Shown here: in pieces, positions 47,380 to 54,243 of the stretch
Layout: the number at the start of each line of letters is the position of its first letter
Position numbering within the stretch: the stretch's first letter is position 1
IMG/VR virus record: IMGVR_UViG_3300027816_000051
Coordinates: 1 to 64,000 of that record
Origin: a virus
Reading direction: 5' to 3' (one strand)
Length of the DNA stretch: 64,000 nt
Position numbers and translations under genes: made by a program
The notes under the pieces: generated by a model
What the model saw: only the letters and a program-made list of their open reading frames with translations
Told to the model about the DNA's origin: nothing
The model's database searches: none

Positions 47380-47961
47380 TTACTTAGATTTATTTACGCC
47401 AGTAATTTTACCTTTAAAAACAGAATCACCAACCTTTAATACCAAATTTTCATTGATACTCATGGTTTGTTGTGCCGTTAAAATTTGATTGAGTTTGGAA
47501 TCCATAATTTCGACTACAGTCTTTCTTACAATGTTTTCAATTATTGGTGTAAGTTGTTTAACTAAATCTGAACTATCCACTTGTGAACTCCTTTGTTGTG
47601 TAGATTTTTTTGTGGCGACACCTTCAGATTCCATTAGTTTTTTTGTTTTTTCAACAAAGTTTAAATCTAAAGAATCTGATAAACTAATTTGAGGTATCGG
47701 ATTTTCAATCATCGCTCTTTTGATTGCTTCAGGTAATTTGGATTCTTGTATTTTTTGCAAATTAGGTTGTTGTGGTTGTCTAATTTGTGGATTTTGATTT
47801 GATGATGATAATACATCTTCAGGGTTACTTCTTAATATTTCTTCGTTTACATGGCCAGTTTCAAAGTCTCCAGTTTCAACTTTGTTCAATATTTTTTTGG
47901 CTTGTACTAGTCTTTGCATTAGGTCATTTTGTGATATCACCCCTTGTCCTGTTTTTTCCAT
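47380..47961 (-). CDS. Unknown protein with disordered Gln/Pro linker
   Basis: 193 aa. Helical N-terminus, Gln/Pro-rich middle (NPQIRQPQQPNLQKIQ), helical segment, and a small beta end (ENLVLKVGDSVFKGKITGVN). It looks like a structural accessory protein. No family is recognised. Confidence 0.55.
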   Translation of the reverse strand: MEKTGQGVISQNDLMQRLVQAKKILNKVETGDFETGHVNEEILRSNPEDVLSSSNQNPQIRQPQQPNLQKIQESKLPEAIKRAMIENPIPQISLSDSLDLNFVEKTKKLMESEGVATKKSTQQRSSQVDSSDLVKQLTPIIENIVRKTVVEIMDSKLNQILTAQQTMSINENLVLKVGDSVFKGKITGVNKSK

Positions 47962-47988
47962 ATTGATTTTTTTATAAAATAAGTATTT

Positions 47989-48843
47989 TTAAAAGAAAAT
48001 TAAAGTCTTGATTCTTTTTAATTGTTCTTGCAGTTCAACGGGTTCTTCCGATGACGGTTCAATAACTTTAATATTATCTTGTTTTAGTAGTCTATCTAAA
48101 TCTGACTCAGAATCTTTTTCCATTCTTCTTCTTGTTCCCTCACCCGCATTTACATTTCCACCAATTTCTGTTTGTGATTTTTTCCAATCATCCATTTTCT
48201 TTTTGTATAAATCATCAATCGCGGTTTTAAAATCTTCAGGATTAATTTGTTTTATATTGTCAACAACTTTTACTTTAGTTTTTAAATCATTGAAAACTTC
48301 GACTTCTCTTTTTGGTGTTTCAACCGGAGTGACCGTTGGTTTTTCTTTTGGTTTTGGTTGAGGTAGTTCCTGTCTTCTTGGTTCTTCTTTACGTTTTGGT
48401 TCAGGTGATGGTGTTGGTTTTGTTTGTTGGGGTTGTTTCACGGCTCCCCAATCACTTGTTACATATGTTGTGGAAAAACTTTTATCATCACCTTCTTTAT
48501 ATCCGGGTCTTTTTTGTGTGAATTGTTCGTCCTCGTAAACTTGTACTGAACCAGATGATATTCTGTCTAAAATAAATGTTCTCCATCCATGCTCTCTAAA
48601 TCCTTTTTTAGAAACTGACGGTGGTTGTACCCACCCTCTGACAGCTAAATTTCCTTTTTTAGTTAATCCCGATGCAACCAATTCGGCTTTAATTCTTCTA
48701 CCAGGTAAAACTTCACCTTTTGGTCCTCTATAATCAAAAGAAACGGGCATCCTATTTTTAATAGCATATTCAAGAGTTTTTTGGGTACCCCTTGAAGGTG
48801 CCTCAGTAAGAATGTTTGTTAATATTGATTCAAAGTTTATCAT
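47989..48843 (-). CDS. WYL-domain-like protein with Pro-rich tail
   Basis: 284 aa. Residues about 20-100 resemble a WYL domain: TLEYAIKNRMPVSFDYRGPK, then GRRIKAELVASGLTKKG, then LAVRGWVQ, then WRTFILDRI. WYL domains bind ligands in transcription regulators and CRISPR/defence proteins. No helix-turn-helix is present here. A Pro/Lys/Glu linker and helical tail follow. It overlaps the repeat-protein gene by 1 nt, in a virion-type gene cluster. Confidence 0.6.
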   Translation of the reverse strand: MINFESILTNILTEAPSRGTQKTLEYAIKNRMPVSFDYRGPKGEVLPGRRIKAELVASGLTKKGNLAVRGWVQPPSVSKKGFREHGWRTFILDRISSGSVQVYEDEQFTQKRPGYKEGDDKSFSTTYVTSDWGAVKQPQQTKPTPSPEPKRKEEPRRQELPQPKPKEKPTVTPVETPKREVEVFNDLKTKVKVVDNIKQINPEDFKTAIDDLYKKKMDDWKKSQTEIGGNVNAGEGTRRRMEKDSESDLDRLLKQDNIKVIEPSSEEPVELQEQLKRIKTLIFF

Positions 48844-49508
48844 TAAAAATCAGGATATGTTTTTGTACTACCGTATTTGTTTTTAGCGCCTAAAGTTGTC
48901 CTCTCATTTATGTCGGTAACAGTACCTACACCACCTGTATTATTTTCTCCTCTACCTCTTTCATCACCATCTGATATTGCATTTGGGTTAATGGTTGAGT
49001 ACCCAAAATTATTATTGTAAATATTTTTAGCTAATAGAGTTGTCCTCTCATTTATGTCGGTAACAGTGCCTACACCACCTGTATTATTTTCTCCTCTACC
49101 TCTTTCATCACCATCTGACAAAGCGTTTGGATTACCTGAAGAATATTGAAAAGAGTTATTGTAAATATTTTTAGCTAAAAGACTATTTCTTTCCGCGATG
49201 TCGGTTTTAGAACCAATACTATTATTCAGTTCTCCTTTACCTTTTTCATCACCGTCTGACAGTGCGTTAGGATTACCACTGTTATACTGATTTGTTGGAC
49301 CGTAAGGATTTTTTGCGACTAAAGAAGTTCTTTCCATGATATCAGTTTTAGAACCAATATTTCCGCTTAATTCACCTTTTCCTCTTTCATCACCGTCTGA
49401 TAACGCACCAGTATTATTTGAACTGTACAAATCTCCAAGATTGTATTCGTTCCTTGACATGAGAATGTTTCTCTCTCTATCTCCGATTATTTCTAATTGT
49501 GTTGGCAT
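48843..49508 (-). CDS. Tandem-repeat protein
   Basis: 221 aa. Four copies of a roughly 44-residue repeat with core LSDGDERGKGE, a T-D-I-x-E-R-x-(S/T)-L step and (L/G)AKN(I/P)Y. The DNA repeats are near-identical in the last two copies, showing recent duplication. It is probably a fibrous or polymerising virion protein. Its function is unknown. Confidence 0.7.
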   Translation of the reverse strand: MPTQLEIIGDRERNILMSRNEYNLGDLYSSNNTGALSDGDERGKGELSGNIGSKTDIMERTSLVAKNPYGPTNQYNSGNPNALSDGDEKGKGELNNSIGSKTDIAERNSLLAKNIYNNSFQYSSGNPNALSDGDERGRGENNTGGVGTVTDINERTTLLAKNIYNNNFGYSTINPNAISDGDERGRGENNTGGVGTVTDINERTTLGAKNKYGSTKTYPDF

Positions 49509-49509
49509 A

Positions 49510-50007
49510 TTAGTAACTAATTAATTTTTTTATTTTATCTATTTCTTCAAATAATTTCATTGATGTAAGTGGAGATACACTCGTCTTATGAGAATTACTC
49601 TTAATCAAATTTGTTGGAATTTTAAAACTAAATCTTTTTTTGTGTGATTTTAAATGACTGTTTTTTCTTTCCCCTGTCATTGACGTAATCTCATCGGCTC
49701 TTTTTTTGGAGTCTTTTCTATTACTTACTAAATCTCTTTCTCCTTGTAAAAATTGTTTAGCCCATTTTTCCATGAGGTCTCCGCCACATAAGTCGTACTT
49801 AGTTTTTTCTTGCATTTTATCCATATTTTGGATGTCATGGATAATTCTTTTAAGTTGACCGTATTTTACTTTTTTATCAATTAAAAGTTTTTTAGCTCTT
49901 TCAATACCTCGCACATTTTCACCGTTTAAACCAACTACAGTGTGGTTTATCTTGTCTAAAATATCTTGCGGGATATCAAAAATTCTACCTTTTAATTCTT
50001 TATTCAT
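49510..50007 (-). CDS. Unknown basic protein
   Basis: 165 aa. Highly charged, Lys-rich, helical, with MTGERKNSHLKSHKK and a C-terminal LTSMKLFEEIDKIKKLI helix. It overlaps the next upstream gene by 8 nt. It may be DNA-binding or a virion protein. No family is recognised. Confidence 0.6.
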   Translation of the reverse strand: MNKELKGRIFDIPQDILDKINHTVVGLNGENVRGIERAKKLLIDKKVKYGQLKRIIHDIQNMDKMQEKTKYDLCGGDLMEKWAKQFLQGERDLVSNRKDSKKRADEITSMTGERKNSHLKSHKKRFSFKIPTNLIKSNSHKTSVSPLTSMKLFEEIDKIKKLISY

Positions 50008-50761
50008 CGGAATCTTCTTCCTTTTTAAGGATATTAATTACATCTTCAACAGATACGTTATTTTTTACTAAAGTATTTTTTAAAGACATAACCTGTCTTT
50101 TAATAATTGGACTTAATTCTGTTTCAATATCTTCTGTTTGGTCTTTTTTTACTAAATCACTACTGTTAGATTTTTTATTAAGAACACTTTCAACATAATC
50201 ATTTACAAATTTTTTAGGATTTTCAATAAGTCTGACCTTGTCTCCTTTTAATTTTTCATCATAACCATAGGAAGATAATCTTTCTTTGCTCTCATCATCA
50301 CTCATACCTAAATCGTCTTCAAAATATTCATAAGCACCTTCAATGTCTTCGTCCTGACCTAAAGTTTTTTCATAACCTAAAGCTTTACTTAAATCAGACT
50401 CCGTCCAATATTTTATGGTTGTATTTGTCCCATGAGCAATACCATGTGTACCCATTTGACCAAAACCTGTTTTGACAACTTTATCGGTTATTGCGTGAGA
50501 ACCACCTTTACTTGCTTTAGAAATTGGAATTTTTCTTCTTGCTACGTTACCTTTTTCATCAACAATTTCATCTACCTCAGTTTCAACCTTTTCTGGAATT
50601 TTCTCAAAGTCGGTATCATCAGAATATTCTTTGGCCCACTTTGACCATTTTTTTCTTTCTTTCTTTGGGATTGACTTATCGTTTGCTTTCGCGTAGAAAT
50701 ATCTTTGTTGTTTTTTGGACGCAAATGTCTCTTCAATTATATTTTTAACATATTTATCCAT
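50000..50761 (-). CDS. Unknown virion-type protein
   Basis: 253 aa. N-terminal TFASKKQQRYFYAKAND, a motif seen in many phage proteins of unknown function. Gly/His-rich middle (GFGQMGTHGIAHG). Acidic helical C-terminus. It is the first gene of a leftward unit with a TATTTATA box 16 nt upstream. Confidence 0.6.
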   Translation of the reverse strand: MDKYVKNIIEETFASKKQQRYFYAKANDKSIPKKERKKWSKWAKEYSDDTDFEKIPEKVETEVDEIVDEKGNVARRKIPISKASKGGSHAITDKVVKTGFGQMGTHGIAHGTNTTIKYWTESDLSKALGYEKTLGQDEDIEGAYEYFEDDLGMSDDESKERLSSYGYDEKLKGDKVRLIENPKKFVNDYVESVLNKKSNSSDLVKKDQTEDIETELSPIIKRQVMSLKNTLVKNNVSVEDVINILKKEEDSDE

Positions 50762-50777
50762 GCAATTATCTTTTTAA

Positions 50778-50785
50778 TATAAATA
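50778..50785 (-). promoter_or_regulatory. Late-type box TATTTATA (leftward)
   Basis: 16 nt before the minus-strand start codon at 50761. It is paired divergently with 50803-50810. Confidence 0.6.
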
Positions 50786-50802
50786 TCAAAAGAAAGGAAA
50801 GA

Positions 50803-50810
50803 TATTTATA
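50803..50810 (+). promoter_or_regulatory. Late-type box TATTTATA (rightward)
   Basis: 7 nt before the plus-strand start codon at 50818. Confidence 0.6.
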
Positions 50811-50817
50811 GAATATC

Positions 50818-52161
50818 ATGAATAGTCAAAACATACTTAAATTTTGGGGGAGTAAATTAGATTTACAACTCGATTCTTCGGAATATTACGATTACGAAAT
50901 CTCTAAAACTGAATTAGATTACGATGATTTGGTTTTAGATTTAGATAACACTATCGTGTATACCGGATTGACTATTAATACAACGGGTTTATCGGGAACC
51001 GATTGTACAAGAGATACAATATCTTTGGTTGAATATAACAATACAGTCAATGATGCTTCCTATGTGTATTTGGGACTCTCTTGGACTTTACAATATTCTG
51101 CATTTACGGCTACATTAGGTAATTCCGATACTATATTACAAAACGACGTTTATTCTTATACACTGAATAATAACACTCATTATTTAATAAATAGTGGTTA
51201 TAACAACGCTTTATCAAATCCATTTTCTTTACAAACATCGGGATTAGGTTCTTCGTCATATGCGTGTACTGAACAATTAGGAGGAGATGATTGTTGTCCT
51301 CAGGATTTAATATCTGAAGCAAAACCTTGGGCTTATCAAATAAATCATGGTGCGGGGGTTGATAATTGTTCCTACAAAGTCAAAAGAAGAACAGAAAAAG
51401 GATGGACAATTGATTTGGTTTTAAATAGAAATAATTCAGGTTGGTCGAGCGGAAGAACCATTTATTATTTAGGTGTGAGAGGTGAATCTGATTTAAGAAA
51501 CTACGCAGATAATAACCTATCTTTTTCTTTTACAAATGACGGTAGAATTCAATGGAGAGCAATAAGATATTCGGGTATTTGTACAACAAACAGTGGATAC
51601 AGTGAAACTTTTTATACATCTTCAGGTCAAACACCTGTTTTATGTACAAGTGGAACATCTAAAGATTTTAATATCACAATAACTTTTGAAAGAGATAAAT
51701 ATTTTAATGATTGTGAATTAGAAAATGATGGTGGTTGGAATGATTTGATTACAGGTCGAACATTGACCACCCCGATTAGTAGTTGGTTAACGGGAGCGAC
51801 TCCAACATATGAAGACATTGAAATTTTAAATAAAAAATGGGCACTAGAAAGAAATAGAAGAATTGGTACATTAAAAATTTATTTAAATGGAAGAACCATA
51901 TATAAATTAAAAGGATGGGAAGAAGTTATCCCTTCAACAAGGGGTAATCAAATAATGATTCAATCGTGGGCTGGTGGTACACAATATTCTGGTGGCATAC
52001 ATAATATGGGTATTTCTTGTTTTAATTTTAAAAGAGTACAATATTATGAAGAACCATTAAATTTTGTAAGAGTAAGACATCATTATCTTGTTGATACTAA
52101 ACCCAACTATGACATAACGGAATGTGTTGAAAATTGTGTGGATAGTATGATTGGCCTTTAA
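50818..52161 (+). CDS. Adhesin/tail structural protein, lectin-like beta fold
   Basis: 447 aa. Beta-rich with a likely concanavalin/LamG-type jelly roll in the C-terminal part (WTIDLVLNRNNSGWSSGRTI, IGTLKIYLNGRTIYKLKGWE). Several Cys (GGDDCCPQD, CVENCVD) are unusual for a cytosolic phage protein. It is the first of a rightward fiber/adhesin group. Confidence 0.65.
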   Translation: MNSQNILKFWGSKLDLQLDSSEYYDYEISKTELDYDDLVLDLDNTIVYTGLTINTTGLSGTDCTRDTISLVEYNNTVNDASYVYLGLSWTLQYSAFTATLGNSDTILQNDVYSYTLNNNTHYLINSGYNNALSNPFSLQTSGLGSSSYACTEQLGGDDCCPQDLISEAKPWAYQINHGAGVDNCSYKVKRRTEKGWTIDLVLNRNNSGWSSGRTIYYLGVRGESDLRNYADNNLSFSFTNDGRIQWRAIRYSGICTTNSGYSETFYTSSGQTPVLCTSGTSKDFNITITFERDKYFNDCELENDGGWNDLITGRTLTTPISSWLTGATPTYEDIEILNKKWALERNRRIGTLKIYLNGRTIYKLKGWEEVIPSTRGNQIMIQSWAGGTQYSGGIHNMGISCFNFKRVQYYEEPLNFVRVRHHYLVDTKPNYDITECVENCVDSMIGL

Positions 52162-52193
52162 AAAAATGATACAAATTGATATAATTTAAATAA

Positions 52194-53120
52194 ATGGATA
52201 CTTTAAAAATAGTTTCGACAAATTATACAGGTCAAAGTGCGGTTATTACTTATTATCCAGATACTGGTGGTACTATTAATCTTGGCACCCAAGTATTACC
52301 CTATGATTATGTTGCGTCTTATTTTTATGGAACATATTCTTTATTTTTTCCCGCGTTTGGTAGTACTTGTACACTGTACGTAGAAGATTTATCAGGTAAT
52401 TTTTTACTACAAGAAAACGGTGATTATATTTTCCAAGAAAACTATTATAAAATAAAAATAGAAACAGGTCCATCTCCGACCCCAACAGTGACACCTTCAA
52501 CAAGTGTAACACCATCGATAACACCATCTGTTACACCGTCTATAACCCCAAGTGTAACACCATCTGTTACACCGTCTGTTACACCAAGTAGAACACCTTC
52601 AACAAGTGTAACACCATCAATAACACCAAGTAGAACACCGTCGGTTACCCCAACACCAACACCAACACCATCAAGACCCGCATACACATATTATAGGTGG
52701 CAGATTACTGAAAGTAAAACATCACCACCTAATGCGAATTGCATACAAGCATCCGAATTCGTTTTTCAAATAGGTGGTGTAGACCAAAGTATGGCTGGTG
52801 TTACGGTAACTAACCCAAGTGGTAATAACCCTGTTGGTGAGGAACCTCCAAAGTTAGCGGATGGTAATTTAACAACTAAAGCTTTGGATTTGAATTTTGT
52901 AACAAATGGAAATGTAAGTAATTTTATTTTTCAATTTAGTAGTGCAAAGGCGTTTACGGGTTATAGATGGGGTACCGCAAATGATGAAGAAAGTAGAGAC
53001 CCTAAATCATGGACGATTGCCGGTAGTAATAATGGAACAACTTGGACAACGTTACATACGGTATCAGGATTTAACTCTACCACCACAAGAAATACGTATC
53101 AAACACCTCAAACGTATTAA
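52194..53120 (+). CDS. Fiber protein: TPS-repeat linker plus discoidin-like domain
   Basis: 308 aa. A beta N-terminal domain (1-95). A linker of tandem TPS/SVTPS/SITPS units (about 98-160). A C-terminal F5/8 type C (discoidin)-like carbohydrate-binding domain ([24 protein letters not shown], then [20 protein letters not shown], then [15 protein letters not shown]). The TPS linker recurs in the protein starting at 61770. Probable receptor-binding or decoration protein. Confidence 0.75.
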   Translation: MDTLKIVSTNYTGQSAVITYYPDTGGTINLGTQVLPYDYVASYFYGTYSLFFPAFGSTCTLYVEDLSGNFLLQENGDYIFQENYYKIKIETGPSPTPTVTPSTSVTPSITPSVTPSITPSVTPSVTPSVTPSRTPSTSVTPSITPSRTPSVTPTPTPTPSRPAYTYYRWQITESKTSPPNANCIQASEFVFQIGGVDQSMAGVTVTNPSGNNPVGEEPPKLADGNLTTKALDLNFVTNGNVSNFIFQFSSAKAFTGYRWGTANDEESRDPKSWTIAGSNNGTTWTTLHTVSGFNSTTTRNTYQTPQTY

Positions 53121-53134
53121 AATATAAAAATAGA

Positions 53135-53142
53135 TATTTATA
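53135..53142 (+). promoter_or_regulatory. Late-type box TATTTATA
   Basis: 7 nt before the start codon at 53150. Confidence 0.6.
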
Positions 53143-53149
53143 AAATAAG

Positions 53150-53782
53150 ATGAATTTACCAATATCCCAATTACCCGAACTTACAGGTTTAACCGCAAAT
53201 GCGGAGTTTGCTGTTTCTCAAGGTGGAACCACATATAGAGTTAAAAATAGTGTTTTAGCTCCATTTCCAACGGTTTATGGTTTGTTTTCTCAAACAGGAA
53301 ATAGTGTAACTATAAGTGGTACAACATCAGAATTAAGTGTTATTGACGGTGGGGTTGGAACCTTAAGTGTTCCCGCTAATGGATTTAGGGTTGGTGATAG
53401 CTTTAGAGCGGATTTTGGTGGTCTTTTATCCGCAAAAAATGGTGATGATATAAGAATAAAAGTTAAAACTGGTTCGGTAATTTTAGCAGATTCTGGACTT
53501 CAAAATATGACAACATCAGTTGATGACGTTTGGCAACTTTCTATAAATTTCACAATTAGGTCTCTCGGTGTTGCGGGTGTTGCCAGTATAGTTGCTCTTG
53601 GTGTATTTCATACAACAAAACAATCTAATGGTTCACAAGGTGGGTTTGCGTTCAATACGGTTAATAGTACTACGTTTGATACCACCGTTTCAAATACAAT
53701 TGAAGTAACAGCTCAGTTTAGTTCAAGTGACCCCGCAAATAAAATATATAGTGACATTTTTGTATTAAATAAAATATATTAA
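53150..53782 (+). CDS. Fiber/collar-type structural protein
   Basis: 210 aa. Opening LPISQLPELTGLTANAEFAV, typical of virion attachment segments in aquatic phage fibers, followed by a TNF/C1q-like jelly-roll domain (Gly/Ser-rich strands, ending SDIFVLNKIY). Likely a head or tail fiber tip. It is co-oriented with its neighbours and has its own late box. Confidence 0.65.
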   Translation: MNLPISQLPELTGLTANAEFAVSQGGTTYRVKNSVLAPFPTVYGLFSQTGNSVTISGTTSELSVIDGGVGTLSVPANGFRVGDSFRADFGGLLSAKNGDDIRIKVKTGSVILADSGLQNMTTSVDDVWQLSINFTIRSLGVAGVASIVALGVFHTTKQSNGSQGGFAFNTVNSTTFDTTVSNTIEVTAQFSSSDPANKIYSDIFVLNKIY

Positions 53783-53787
53783 ATAAG

Positions 53788-54156
53788 ATGGAATTTTTTA
53801 TAAGACAAGGTGCTTCACAACCGATATTAAAAATGAGACTTATTGATGATGGAAAAAATGATAAATCCGGATTCAACGATATGTTGGAAAGTTGTGATAT
53901 TACTTTTGATATGTTTGATGTTGAGACAGGTGAACCTGAAATCCTAAACTCAACTTGTTTAATCACCACAAGAGACAAAAAGTACAATCAAACCACAGAC
54001 GAATATTATATTACCCACCAATTCACAGAATCACAAACCGCAAGAATTGGTAAGTATGAAGGTAAAGTTACAGTTCAATTTTTAGATACCAACTTAAATC
54101 CAACCACAAAACTGATTCTTCCTGTAAAGGAAAAATTATTTATCACCATATTTTGA
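53788..54156 (+). CDS. Small Ig-like virion protein
   Basis: 122 aa. Strand-rich: EFFIRQGASQPILKMRLIDD, CDITFDMFDVETGEP, GKVTVQFLDTNLNPTTKLIL. This is the fold of baseplate-upper-protein N-terminal domains that hold fibers. It starts 5 nt after the fiber gene. Its last bases overlap the -33 box of the polymerase promoter. Confidence 0.6.
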   Translation: MEFFIRQGASQPILKMRLIDDGKNDKSGFNDMLESCDITFDMFDVETGEPEILNSTCLITTRDKKYNQTTDEYYITHQFTESQTARIGKYEGKVTVQFLDTNLNPTTKLILPVKEKLFITIF

Positions 54157-54182
54157 TATGTGATGATTATTTCGTATAATTG
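54152..54182 (+). promoter_or_regulatory. Host-type promoter of DNA polymerase gene
   Basis: TTTG (54152-54155), 19-nt spacer, TATAATTG (54175-54182; one mismatch to TAnnTTTG). Confidence 0.7.
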
Positions 54183-54196
54183 TTAGCAAGACAAAC

Positions 54197-54213
54197 TACA
54201 ACACGGTGTTGTA
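54197..54213 (+). promoter_or_regulatory. Hairpin in 5' leader of DNA polymerase mRNA
   Basis: TACAAC/GTTGTA stem with loop ACGGT, about 30 nt before the start codon and downstream of the promoter. T4 gp43 represses its own translation by binding a leader hairpin. This could be the equivalent (inference). Confidence 0.45.
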
Positions 54214-54243
54214 AGCAAATGTGTCAAAACAAAAATATACGAT

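Noticed and set aside
52480-52680. CRISPR-like short repeats
   Set aside because: The repeats are in-frame codons of TPS units with no spacers. No CRISPR array is present in the window.
52445-52687. Gly/Val/Asp-rich minus-strand frame
   Set aside because: It is antisense to the TPS repeats and is a compositional artefact. The same applies to 62735-63103.
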